Of a stretch of DNA of 64,000 nt, positions 36,001-48,754 are shown in pieces. The notes under the pieces are model-generated. The model had not been told where the DNA came from. It did no database searches and saw only the letters and a list, made by a program, of their open reading frames with translations. This stretch comes from Paragonimus westermani (Eukaryota; Platyhelminthes; Trematoda; Plagiorchiida; Troglotrematidae): assembly GCA_008508345.1 (NCBI GenBank), contig QNGE01000973.1, positions 117,570 through 181,569 of the forward strand. Direction: 5' to 3'. How positions within the stretch are numbered: the stretch's first letter is position 1; each line of letters opens with the position of its first letter. The translations under genes and the position numbers were made by a program.

Positions 36001-39000
36001 ACTCTGAAATGTCACGGACATATTTCGCTCGAACTACCGAGTCAAGGCCACCTAGTCGAGGGCAGCGAGGCGTAGAATTCCATCCGCAACTGAAATTATT
36101 TATAACTTGAGTCCCCGTTCGTTCGTCAGTCGTATTACGGTTCACTAGTTTGTTGCCTATACGAGTACCAAAAATGACGCTGTCACACAGTTTTCGCCTC
36201 CCGATTAGTGATGTTTGTAGTGTGGCTTGCTCCTCGGTGCCCATCGACCGTGTGGTCACTGTGAAACATTGTTCGCTCAATCACGGAACAGTACACTCAA
36301 CGTGCTCAGCACAATTTGATCAAATTCGACATGCTGATGTCCTAGGTTTGAAACCTGACGACCGAACGAGGTGTACAGGCGGAGTTATGAATCACGACCT
36401 TCCCAAAAGAAGTGGGATAGACGAGCACGTGTCTACATACCCATGGACGTACGATTCAACGATTGCACGGACACCCGCACAATGTAAGATGATGGTGATC
36501 TAGTTCATACATCAATTGCGATTCGATCAGCTAGAATACGCGAGTTGGTCTTTCAGGAGCACAGAGTCAACGACTGAGGCTACAAAGACTTACTTTGAGA
36601 AAACTTGCCGTTCACAATGATTAAACGATCAACTGAAGCGGTCTGGTAGGAAAGTTCATATCACCTTACATAAAAAACAATGCTCGTTTCAGAGCGAATT
36701 CATGCCGGTTATGCAGTTCACTTTTGTCCAAATGTGTACGGTTCTCAGTGTACCGGGATCCTCTCAACGAATTTGTAAGAAAAAAGTTCACTCAAAAGGT
36801 CGACAATGAGAATCGAGTGTATTTACATAACATTTCAGTGAGTCAAGATCGAGTGAGATGGTTTTTGCGCGTCAGATCCAATTAGTCAATTGGCCAATTA
36901 TAACTGGCCTTGGCCGTTTTTTCTGTTTAGGATTGGGCATGTACATGTATGGTCGGTGAGGGCTAGAAGCTGGCGAAATTCATTCCGATCGATTGCCTGT
37001 TTGGTGGCTTTCAGTTTTCTTCATCCAGAATTTCCTCATATTTTTTTCTAGTGCTCCAATATGAATTTGGCATCCAACTGACATGAATTTACTGTAGACT
37101 GTTAAACGGATAGTATTTTCAAGTGTAAAGGATTTCGCCCTAAGAACATCTAAGATTGTACACTGTGATTTACACCACTAACCATATAAACGTGAATTGA
37201 TAATACGAGTTGAACTTGTCGGGTTTGTTTGGATATAGATGAGTAACAACAGCTTACTTTGTACACTAATTAATTCAAAGCATTTTCACACGCAGTTCAG
37301 AATGAGTAGCAGGCCTATGGAACACTGCAATGTCGTTGGTTCAGGGTTACATGAAAATGTTTTACAGACCGTCCACCCGACTTCTTTTCAGCTCTAATCT
37401 ATCACAAACATGGTGAAAATTTGACCTTCTCTTTAACAATCTATCACTACTACAACCGAAGCAGTGCTACTTGGGATTTTATAATTTACAGCTTTATGGT
37501 GACCATTCCGTGAGTCAGCCGATACCTTCTGTAGGTTTAAATCACTGTTTATTAATGAAGATCGTATCAGGCATTCCATTTTGTTCTGGCTGGTAATCTA
37601 GTGAAGCATATCTTCGCAATTGATTAAACTTATAAACTGTTTGTAGTCGGTCACCACAACCTGATATTATCCAACGAAATGCCAAAATAAACATTGGTTC
37701 CATGGTGAAATCTGGTGGAAATATGAGAGATTTTGAGCAGTTTTACACTCAGTAGACAAACAAACAACGCCCACATCAACGGCTAAATGATTTTTGTGAA
37801 ATCTTTGTTACGACAAGCATGAAAAACAACGAAATAACTATATATGAACTCGTTCGTTAATATAAACCAAAAGATTACGGAATAAGTTTTAGATAATTTT
37901 GGTGAGTAATTAGAACATCTTAAAGAATGTCATTTCCTCATCCTTTTCTCATCCGAATGTCAGATCGATTCGAGACTACTGAGTCATTACATCAGTTTCT
38001 CTAACTCTCTATTTTCTACGGATGTTTCGAACAAGCTCTTTTCGTAAACTTTTCGTACGAGACTTCGACATCGATCCCGAAATACCGAATAACCAATCTG
38101 CCAACGATATTATCAAGATAAATTTATGATCATTTTGAGTAGATCGGAAAACAAAACAACCCTTAATTTGGTAACAATACATGGAAAAGCAGAGATAACG
38201 ATTAACGGTGACTTTTTATTAGAGACAGAGCCTCCCCCTCAAACCATATCCCGAAAGGTCCGTGTCAGACATGGTGTGCCACTGATAAAGATTATTACAA
38301 ATCACACACAAGTTATCAACTTAAGATCTTTCAGTCAGTTTCAAGCGTATTTTAAATCAATCCTCGTTGAACAGTCTGTGTCAGGGGTCTCCAACTTTCT
38401 CACTAGACGGATCAAATTTCACTTTCTGAACAATCAAGTGGGCCACAGCAAATACTCAGTTATAAAACTGAATGAACTAGCATCGCGTTGATATTCCCTA
38501 GCAATTTGTATGGTATAAGAATAGATAAAACTAACAATGACTTAGTCTGGCTGCTATATTAATATTGGGAATTGATAGATCATGGACGTAAATGTTGATT
38601 TATGGTCAATGCATTGATAAAAGAAGTACCGACCGGACCGGAGATTAAATTACCACACAAGGAAAAAACTGATTACACGATACAATACCAATTCAAACAC
38701 TCAGACTCCCATGGACTTAATAATTCTGTCCTGTCGTTGTCCACCCCATTTGCTATTTTATTCTTCACCCCCCTATCCAATTAGTGTCATATATATGTTC
38801 CTGGTTATTGTTATTTGGTACTGAAGAGGCAATACGAAATGCTAGCATCTACCAGTGTCCGTCTTCTTACTGCTATGTTCAAAAATCATATCGATAATTT
38901 ATTCCTTACAATGAGTATAGTCGAACGCAGAAAACGAAGTACAGTGTTACATATGCACTCAAGAGACAGTGTTCTACTTATTAAGAATTGGTAACTGAAA

Positions 39001-42000
39001 TTTACCGTCGTAAACAGCGAATTGTATGTTGCAACAGATTATTGAGAAGACTAGAATTGATTCCTCTTCTGCAAAAAACGCCGAATTGATGTTTCAGTTT
39101 TGAGTGGCCAATTATTGGAGTGGTCTTCAACTGCTCATCGGATAAAGGTGCCTGACAGTTGCACCCGAAACTCGATTCTTCTCTCAACAAAGACACGATC
39201 TCGTCCGAGAAACACGTTTTGCATGATATAAAAATTTCTACGTCGAATAGTTCTCCCGAAAAAAAGCCAACGAACGTCAAAAAAATGCAATTCTCGGAAC
39301 GTGAAATGGATCTAGCATACCGAATAAACAACTCGACAAAACTACCAGATCGAACCCAGCTAGATTGTGTGTTGGACTCAAGGCGGATCACCAAAGTACG
39401 TAAAGCCATCAGTGACTAAGCTTCCAACACCATTCTATTGAGTTAAATTTGATATGCAATCGATCAATAAACCGAGTTTAGGACTTAATCTGCAAGATCA
39501 AGAACCAATGTCCACTAGATAATCATAAAGATGAGTGACAGCAGCCTTCAAAGAACGCACTCTTGCAGATACGAGTGGACAGAAAACATTACAGAATTTG
39601 TGTAGTTGTTGTAAACCCTCGAAAGAATGTTGGTTCGTCCACGATATCGTAATGTGCTTAACAGAAATCGGATTCTCCCCTTCATAATATTTAACACGAA
39701 AAATCCTGGTTCTGAAAATAACGCAACTGTCTCCGTTAACTGCCCCCGTCCCAAAAAAAACAGACGAGTGCAAAAAAAACTTGGCTGCACTCCTAAAGCA
39801 AACGTCTTAAGGAGAAAATCACAGGGTATTTATATGACATAGCGGTCTATGAACATTCTCGAATCAGAAAATTAAAGGACAGTTACCAAAAATAGTAGTT
39901 AAGGTCACTAAACCACTAATCAGCATAGCGGAACGCAGGTCAAACAGATACAAAAAAATGGCAAAGGTTACCTCTCAACTGTTCTGGACATTTTCATTCA
40001 TTCTGATTAGTTCAAATCGTTTCCTCATGGAAGAAGGCACCTTTAGACGAAAATAATAGATTCCCTAACAGTGGTATTCTGACAGGTTGTAAGAATTAAT
40101 CTACATAACGCGTTTGCAACACAATAAAGTAAATCCAACCGAAGAAAGAGAGGCACACAGAGCTTAACCCGTTTCGGGGCCCACTAAGACAGCGAATACG
40201 AGATTTCTGGAAAATGCAACCTTTATCATATGGTCCATCCTAAAGTGTTCCTAAGCCAAAGTAAACCAACATCTATAAAGCTGTTCTGCTGGCTGAGAGT
40301 TATTAGGGTTGGGTCATTCTCAAGTGGCTTTTGTTCGGACTTGGATAGTCTAACATTATCATAACGCCAACGAGTATTGCATGCCGTAATGACCATTCGT
40401 TTAGTTCTTTCTATTTCAATTCCAGTAGTGTGCAGACAAAATTGCTGGGGACACTTAATCATTATGAGTCAGGTGAACGAAACAGAAGAGGCAAATACCA
40501 GAGTGGTTGAGAGGTGCATCAAATACCCTGCTAACGAGTAACACTTAACGAGCACTTACCGACCACAGGTCACAGCATCAACGTCACATCTCCGTTTAAG
40601 GTCCCGAGGAATGCTCACAACACAGACATTCTAGAGTATGTCTAAATCTTGCTGATTAGTAGAGGACAGGAGGTTCCAAGTGCCAAAAAACAACCGACTG
40701 TCAATCTACTTGCCGTAGGTCTGGTCGAGAGTACCACTTATGATCTGGCCTGATGTGTAATTTTGACCGTCCCACATGTTTGCGACTGACGACTGTATGT
40801 GAAATGGATTCACATTGTAACGTGTCCTTGGTTAATCAGTTCAACTATTAACTCGGTTCGTACACTCTCCCTAGTCGTGAATATGTGACACATGGATACG
40901 AAAAACTAGACCTCAATGAAATCGTCAAAAGAATAGATCGGGCTGGGTCGTGAGTGACACACAGAACTAGATCCACATCAAGTGAACAGTGACAGTCGGT
41001 TGTTTTCGAGCACAGAAACCGGCTGCTGTCGGCCGATCAGCAAAACCCGACAAACGTCGACTTGAGAAAAGTGAACACCCATCAGGACTGCGGACGAGGA
41101 TGCAATACTAACACGGTGATCTGTGGTCAATAAGTGCACTGCAATGAAGGAAGTGACGCCTCGTCTTCTCTAAATACTACTCAGTGATATCCACTAACGA
41201 GCGAGTTGATGCGTTATTTAATGGGTTTGGGGTTTGCTTTTTGACCCTGGCTTCAAGCTTCCTTTCTTTCCTACAGATGTAAGTGTTTCCGCAAATACAA
41301 TAAGATTTATAGGTAGATTGACTGGTAGGAAACGGGGCTGCTTTTTGACTTGGGTTAGAGCCATCCTGGTCGCTTTTGACAGTATGACGAGTTTTGCCAA
41401 GTTATGCACGCAGTCCAAAGTTGGTGTTGATGACCTTTGCAAATGTTCATTAAACTGCCATCCTTGCAAGGGAGTTTGACGTGAGTAGGTATTTTGAAGA
41501 CTCCCATAACTGCACTTTTTGAAAGAAAAAGGTTACTTCGTTTTTGGGTGAAACGTCCCGATAAGTTGTTGGTGTGAAGATATCCATGTAACACTGTTTA
41601 CGCAGCCTGTGTCTATCCTTGGGTTGTATTCTTGAGACTCTTTAAAACAACGTTCTCATAGAATTCACGTACTGTCCTGTCTATACTGGTTTTCGGTACA
41701 CTGATTATTCAATAGATCCATTTGAAAGGCATTTGACCAAGCTTTCCAACAAAGATAAACCTCTCTGTCTTTCGTATTCAAACTTTAGTGGGAGACTTAC
41801 GTGCACAAAGTGCTTTCTCAGTTTGCTTTTTATCTTGTCCAATCGAGAAACTCATCGACACACATGCAGTTCATTCACGACTGGGGCTATTATTCTCTCA
41901 ACCTTAACTATGAACGCAACAGTTACAGTGGGGCAGGGTGGCCTTCTCGTCGATGGGACATCTAATTATTGAGGATTATTCGAAATAAAATCTCACATTT

Positions 42001-42148
42001 TCTGTGCAGAGAAGTAAGCGTCTCGAGTAGCCAACGGAGATGAATGAAACTGGACAAAATGCAATCACAGATAAAAACTGTCGCTTCGTTTGACAAGTTT
42101 GTGAATAAGGAATTTATATCAATGGAACACATCGTGTCTGTGCAGATT
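36001..42148. other. No gene recognised
   Basis: About 6 kb with open frames up to 135 codons (36150-36503 +, 38126-38491 +, 39002-39409 -), none with recognisable motifs or convincing paired splice sites. 38126-38784 is AT-rich and probably repeat-derived. Confidence 0.4.
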
Positions 42149-42352
42149 TTAAATACAGGGTATTAGTTCGAAAGTGCCTCTGGAAATCTGAACATAAATA
42201 CCTTTGCGAAGACACCTTAAACTATCAACCAGCCATTTTGCTAGTCCATGATAGGCAGAATCATGTACTGATGAAACGGACCATACAGGAATATCCGGTT
42301 TATACGTTTTAGGTATATTCCATTGAAGAGTCCCGATACTTACAACTTTCAA
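42149..42352 (-). mobile_element. Penelope-like element RT scrap
   Basis: The minus-strand frame reads WNIPKTYKPDIPVWSVSSVH, then DSAYHGLAKWLVDSLRCLRK. This is the LYGLPKTHKPGIPLRPIVSSxxSPYHGLAKWLVDLLRP block of Penelope-like reverse transcriptases, with LRPI changed to VWSV. Only this block survives; no flanking RT motif or endonuclease was found. It is closer to the family consensus than the copy at 15.0 kb, so it derives from a different or younger lineage. Confidence 0.75.
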
Positions 42353-42842
42353 AAGGCTATGTTATTCCCAACTGGCAAAGCCATATAACAGAAACACTTC
42401 TAGCTCAAGGCATATCTATTTATTTCATTGGCGACGCGTTATCCGGTTCATCCGCCGGTCCAAAATTGCTAGACCCCGCAAAAATTTCTTTCGCCTTCTG
42501 CGTGTAATTTTGGCACATCAGTAATACAATATGTTGGGGACGTTAAATACCCCAAAAACTGTCCACTTAACCGGTAATAAACATTTACCTTTGTAAATTC
42601 GAATTCCTCTATTGCACCACCATTTTTACTTCTTGCACCGATTTACACACTGGACGCTAATTCGCCTGTTATCAACCCGGGACGCTTATCAGTGAATATT
42701 GAACATTATTCACCAGTTCGCTTGACAAGCTTTAAATACGCAAGAGCTGCACTTGTAATTTGTCTTCGGACTGAGACAGTATAAGCTCTTTTTCTGGGGA
42801 TCGGCTCTTCGGGGTAAAACAGCGCGTACAGTATCATCGCGT

Positions 42843-42960
42843 CGTAGGAATCACTCCAGCTCAATTGTGTTCACTCGATCTCTCCGTGATATAACATTTT
42901 CGTAGGGATCGTTACAGCTCGATTGCATCGGCTCGGTCGTTCCGCGTTATAACACAATAT
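42843..42960 (+). repeat. Two tandem ~59-bp imperfect repeats ahead of an RTE relic
   Basis: Unit 1 (42843-42900) and unit 2 (42901-42960) both start CGTAGG, contain CAGCTC-ATTG and CGATCTCT/CGGTCGTT blocks, and end with TATAACA. They sit about 90 bp upstream of the RTE-type coding remains. They may be the repeated 5' promoter units that flank such LINEs. Confidence 0.7.
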
Positions 42961-43048
42961 CTCTTCCTTTATCTGGCTTTAGAAACATGACTTTCACCCC
43001 TCTTCACTTAGTCCACCGTGTCCGTGTGTCTGTTAGTTAGACAGCACT

Positions 43049-43690
43049 TTGGTTGTACTAAAGATCGCTGAAAGTAGTGCGACAGACCAACGAACGCGAC
43101 CTTTGGTCAAGAATATTCACAACACCAATAATTCCATACTGCGTCGGCCGTACCGCAGTTTAAACCGGGTCGCCCTATCTGCTGCATACAGAAGAGCGGA
43201 TAGGCGAAAACATGCTACCACAGACCCCTCTCAGATTCTTCTATCAAACTTAGCTCTTAAGTCCCTCTACACCAGAAACTACTCTACAAGTACCACAAGA
43301 AATATGGTTAGTCACAGTAACGCTGTCCCAGTAACTTTCACCGCAAACTATCCAGCCTCAGTCCTTCCTCATACTACGTCTAGACCAGTGAGTAAGAATT
43401 AATACTGGTGCTTGGAACGTTCCCATCCTAAAACAGATTGGTCAACAGGCTGCTCTCACGAACAACAGACTACTCGAATGTCTGCCGGTCGACTGAGAAT
43501 AAAAAGCAGGGCAGCAACCTGTGTGTGGGACTGAGAGAACGTGCACTGTCTGGCAGATACCGTTTGTAATTCTTGGGTGATTCCAAGACCGCTGCCGTTG
43601 ATCAGGCTGGAGTGGGTGCTTTCCTCAGCATGACGACCGCAGCTGCAACTTATCCGTGTCACCACGCCAAGACGACTGTCTACCAGTGAA
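43049..43690 (+). mobile_element. RTE-type LINE relic: N-terminal extension and endonuclease start
   Basis: A 117-codon open frame (43049-43402), basic and Ser/Thr-rich, ends just before a second-frame segment INTGAWNVPILKQIGQQAA (about 43400-43455). That segment matches the RIGTFNVRTLxQxGQQA start of RTE-clade apurinic endonucleases. LLECLPVD follows, then a gap with stops, then DQAGVGAFLSMTTAAA (about 43600-43650), matching the GxAGVGIALSxRAxAAL block. The catalytic E of the SETR motif is not visible in frame. It is a dead, internally deleted 5' part of the element. RT is absent, and the open frame 43744-44130 that follows has no RTE motif. Confidence 0.7.
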
Positions 43691-46600
43691 ATAGATGGCA
43701 CACCCACATAAAAATAAACTCAGACCGCTAGGCGGAACGATTTGTGGGTAAATTTAGTTGCTATCGTGTTTCTATCGTGCTACCGCCACGAACTTGTCAT
43801 GTAGCACCCGGCTCGGAAACGTTGGTACCACCCGATAAAACTGAGGGCCACAACTGCACTGCGGCTCTCAAACACCACACAGCTGCTGGCCCACGTGATC
43901 TCGTGACAGTACTTCTGTCAGGAGGCAAACACCAAAACAATCTAGTCAGAACATCGGTGACGGCTGATGAAACCAGACATCATTTCAAACCATCCAGGGC
44001 CGCGGTGACGAAATCAGACAGCAACACAGCACTGGGGGGCACGTCGGACCGACAAGCAGGATACGTGTCACGCCACCCCGAGAAACTTACGCCTATGGAT
44101 TTGGCCTCATTTGGAAACGAAGTGGCCTAAACAAGCAGACAGTGACTCATCACTATTTCATGATATATATTTACAGGCATTTCATTCATTTGGTCGAACT
44201 GGTTTTTGGCAATACAGCGTGTTTACCACAACCGTGTCTTTCTTGTCTCCGCGCAAGTAGACTAGGGGAAGCCGCATAGTAGGAACCCAGGTCTAGCAGT
44301 CAAGCCGTATTAGAACGTTTGCTAAAGGAAAGGCGCGTTACATCAACTTCTCAAAGAAGGGGGAGAGGCAGTAGTAGAGGCTTCCACCCATCTGCTTCAA
44401 ATTGGACAACCGAGATCATCGTGCGATAGTAGCTGCCATATTCAAGAAAAGCGTCCGGTGCCACATCATCCCTATACCTATGAACCACCCAGGAGACACT
44501 GAGTAATGAACAAATTGTTGTATTGTTTCAAATCCACAACAGGATCCGTCATCACATCGTAATGCACCCGTTAAAACAATTACTTACTCTGTTAATTACA
44601 GTCATCCTTATGTGTGACTGAATGAATTTTCGTTTCAAAGGATTGCACTGGGGCTCACCGGAACATGATCTGTGCATCAGTCAATAGCGCACAAAAAATA
44701 AGCTGCAACTTGTATTGAGGATACCAATGTACTGTTTGCCACAGTAGGCATCACTTGCCAAAGAGTGCACGATGAGGTGAGTGGACAATGATTTGATATC
44801 GAAAAACAAATATTGGTGATAATGCCGATTTGGCGAACAGTCTGTTTTTAGTTATCCGCCATTGGGTCAATTACATAACATTTTATATTACTGTTTCTGA
44901 GGCGAGCAAAATCGAGTAATTTGTCATATAATAACGTCGAACATCACGCGCTCATGTAGAACAGGCTACGCCAGTCGCACAACTATGTGCCCCTCCCAGA
45001 GAATGTGTGAACTCCACATAAATGATTGACTAGGGAGGAAATGAAGTCAGTTTCGAGAGCAGTTTTGGTGCACCTCATTACCTCGGGATATCAAGCCTCG
45101 CCGGAAGTGGCTTTGCGGCCCATTTGCCACTTGCCCAACCGTCAATCCAAAGTAGGATTTCGTATTCTTGTCACCCCGGTGACGATTGGAATTCGGTTGT
45201 GCAATCTACAGTTCTGCGCTCGACAAAAAAATGTCCGAGCCTTACGGTTACCATGGGCCGCCGTTACTCGCATGGCACATCCGGAGGTCAACTTGGTCAT
45301 CTGATTACCTTTCAAGTCAAAACCGTTTGGCGTAATTATGTGGCAAATTGCTTTCGATTTTGCTCACCTGACAACCATAACGATACAAAGTGTATGTGAC
45401 TGGCCTGTTAATAAATAACCTAAAAAAGAACACTCGCCAGAAATATCTTTAATTCTGATGAGCTCAAAGGGTCTGTTCGAAATTAGCGGTCGTTTAGACT
45501 GAAGTCGACTTCGGCTCCGTCGTTCACAAGAATTGAAGTACGTGATTCAGTGGTGTGGGTATTATTTAATAAATCTGTATGATGTAAAGAAACCCAGAAA
45601 AGCGAGGAAGTGAAAGCCACGGATGTCACCTTGCCTCAGTTATAACTCGGTAGTTAGTTTATAAACAGTTCGAAATCCGGAATTAGACAGAACTCCACTC
45701 TTTCTCATTTTAACATGAGGTTTACTCCACTTTTGCTTATGCAGCTGTCCGTCTCACCATGGGTGTTTGGTAGTATACAAAGATGAAACGGTAAAACGTA
45801 CACTTTTGTTGAGAAGACACTACGGAAAAACTGGTTAAGCGTATGGAGAACAATCAACATCGGTATCAACCAGCAAGCATGTTCCAATGTGGATACACTT
45901 TTTGGTTGAAGCATCACCGGTACTGTACAGTAAGACCGCTTATTTACAAATGTTGGACAGTGACCCAACAGGAAGACCAAACACATATTGTTGAGCTGAC
46001 TAGAATGCGGTCTTTAGCTGTGCTCTAAGTCACCTTCAGGCTGAACGAACCATTGAGTGTACGTTAACTGGACCATTTATGTGGTCGACGCTATGCATTT
46101 CTGTCAACATCCGATGTTGTTATCCAAGAGATTCAGGGACAGATGTCAATCAGTAGCACGCCTAATGGAGGATTACGTAACAAGCAAGGTGATAATCGAG
46201 CGCATATTTGAGACGCTTGTGATATGCTTCACGTTCCCTACCAGATGACCGCAGGACCAATGTGCACGACGATGAAGCAGCATATTATAAAACTGAAGCA
46301 ACTGCCTATGCACACATCAGTTTGACAACAGAGTAAAACTACTTCTGTAATGGATACAATGCAACATGAGATTAGGATCCGTATGACGTGAACCAACCGG
46401 AAGCTGACCTACGGTTGCGCACAGTTTATTGTTGCTGATTCGATCGGCAGGTTGTCCCGTTCTTGCACCTCAATTGGACCAGCACGCCAGACAAATCAAA
46501 AGGGAAACAATGATCATGAGGGAAAATGGGCCCGCCATGGACCTTAGGTTTCTATCGGTAAACACGGAAAATGAACACAACCCCCTAAATTCTTGACTTG

Positions 46601-46859
46601 AGAAATGTCACGCAAGTACAACCGACGAGACAAGTCAGATTTCCATTTGGAAGTTCACCAACGTCATTAAGCTCGTGGAGCAATATTGGCGTATAATCTT
46701 TTCACTACGGTAGACACTGTTCTCAGAAGGTTCCACATGGTAAACCAGTGGACGGATGAATGCTGAATTCTCTGTTATCGGCAGAGCAGCAAGTTTTACC
46801 AGAGACCCGTGATGAAATGAGTTCAGAAAATATGCCAAATTTAGGTATGAATGGTCACT
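43691..46859. other. No gene recognised
   Basis: Open frames at 43744-44130 (+) and 45026-45399 (+) are longer than average but show no family motif. They may be remains of the flanking transposons. Confidence 0.4.
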
Positions 46860-47110
46860 TGCATCGTCATGCAAATAAAACCTTTTCATGGCGCACTGAG
46901 ATCACTGCCGCTGGAACAAACGCAAACCTACCCAAAGAATACTGACTCAGACGATCGACTATTTTACTACTGAGTTGGAAATCATGTGCATGTAATACTG
47001 CATATCGTTGCAGACAAGCAACTTTAAGAAAGACGAGGGCCCTGTCAGAGTAGACAGTAACCGACTGCGAATTCATGGCTTCATTGAACGTTTGATGGCC
47101 TTGGCTAACA
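46860..47110 (-). mobile_element. Ty3/gypsy RNase H scrap
   Basis: The minus-strand frame reads YSDRALVFLKVACLQRYAVL, then HAHDFQLSSKIVDRLSQYSL. This corresponds to the end of the gypsy RNase H domain, FGxxKGIPVxxAxRLQRWALxLxxYDFxIxY...ADALSRL. The DALSRL motif itself is degraded. Neither the upstream TDHKPL block nor a downstream integrase was found. Calling it gypsy rests on this one block of about 40 residues. Confidence 0.5.
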
Positions 47111-48754
47111 GTGCTTGGGAGAGACGTCACACAGAGTAAGCGACCAACCATCGCAGAAAGTGCACCCTATTGTTTGTCATCGTAAATCCAGTTTTTCGAA
47201 ATAGGCCTTGATGAGCGATCATTCGACATGGGCTAACTGGTGGAGAAATCAATGACACCGCATGATAGTTCACATGCTCGTTTCAAATAGGCAAAGTATC
47301 CGAACAAAAAGGATAGCATGCAAGTGGTAAACATCACTACTTAAAACGACACCCAACAGTCTTTCTGAAACCGCCGATTTCGACGGTAGGTGAAGACGAC
47401 GTGCGGCTCCATTAATCTCAACTATGCCACCACAGTAATTGTACATGCCGACGACGTATCACTCCGTAGGTAGGTGTTTCAGAGGCCGACTTGATCGTTC
47501 TGCTTAACCATCAAGGAATCAAAAGCTTGTGGCAAAGTGATGCAATGACTGTTGATCAACTGCTCTCCTAAACTATCACACACACACCGTGTATACTTAC
47601 TCATTAGAGCTCATTCGCCCAACTCAGTCCGATGTTCGACTTATCAAGATCACCGTAAACGTCTATACGATAACAAAACACAAACTGAGCCCGAATAGAA
47701 TGAGACCAGAGCACTAGCTTGATAGAGAGATGAGACAATAAATGAAAGTAATATATTTTTGGCTCTAGTGATGCTATGTGTGTGTGTGTATCGGTGTGAA
47801 AGCAACCTGATTGTGTGAGGTACGGGAGTTAGCCGAAACGTTTTTAGGGAAAGCGGTCAAGAGAAACAGGGAAGAAAAGGCAAACAGGTAAAACAAGTCG
47901 GACAGAGAAAAACCATCACATGCTAAATAATGCAAACCCAACCGGAAGAAAAGCGAGAACGGACAAAGACAGTTGACAAGTAGCAAAAGCTGTACAGAAG
48001 TGTAGAACCGAAACAAGGCCGATAGGGAAGGATGAAAACGGAGCGATTTGAACAACCCACATGCATCGTTAAAGAAAAACGACCGTCTTCAGAAGTTGTG
48101 CAGAAGAAACAATGAAAAACCGGTGGACAATGTGAACTATGCTTCCCGCGCCACCTTCACTGACACTTTGGGAAGGAAGTGTGATGCACAGAAACCTATT
48201 AAATAACCGCATCTACAAGACGGTAACCGATAAGATGGAAGCAACAATACTCACAACAAATGTCAATTCAAGAATATGGACAAGATTTAGACAAAAATGA
48301 AGAAACAGCTGCACCCAAATGGCTGGCATGATCACAAGCGTTCAGTTCGAGTTCGGAAAACGGTAGTGAGGACATACGATGTTATGTCCAATTCTGTCAA
48401 GTATCGGAAACTGTGTCAAAACAGATCAGAGGAAATGTGACGGTATGAGAAGCTCGAACCGAACAGGGAACACACAGGACAAGCGATCAGCAGTGTGTGC
48501 GGGAGAGAATGGCTTCGAGTGACAGGAGAAGAGGAGAGGTGACACCGGCAGGAGACAAAGAAGGAAGCGACTAGCCAGAAAAACAACAGAATACAGCAGA
48601 GGTAATAAAAACAACAGATGAGATTGCACACCAGCTACGACGGGGAATTTGTAACGGATGGGCGACGCAATAGCATTAGCAGAAAACGGTTGAGAAGAGT
48701 GCGATCAACAGAGCAAATCAACTCTCAGAAACCACTACCGACACCATTGCCTAC
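47111..48754. other. No gene; strand-asymmetric purine-rich stretch (47.8-48.6 kb)
   Basis: From about 47810 to 48620 the plus strand is strongly A/G-rich, so the minus strand is C/T-rich. This sequence lies directly downstream of the last recognised ASXL exon in its sense direction. No AATAAA was seen on the minus strand before about 46430. That fits an intron leading to a missing 3' exon better than a gene end close by. Confidence 0.45.

Noticed and set aside
40500..40570. tRNA-Ser-like AGTGGTTGAGAGG
   Set aside because: No B-box and no acceptor stem follow.
45026..45399. Gag or protease of a retroelement
   Set aside because: No DTG motif or zinc knuckle could be found in any frame.
47435..47480. 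RT catalytic box (VIVHADDVSL) on the plus strand
   Set aside because: Isolated ten-residue match with a stop directly after and no other RT motif nearby.
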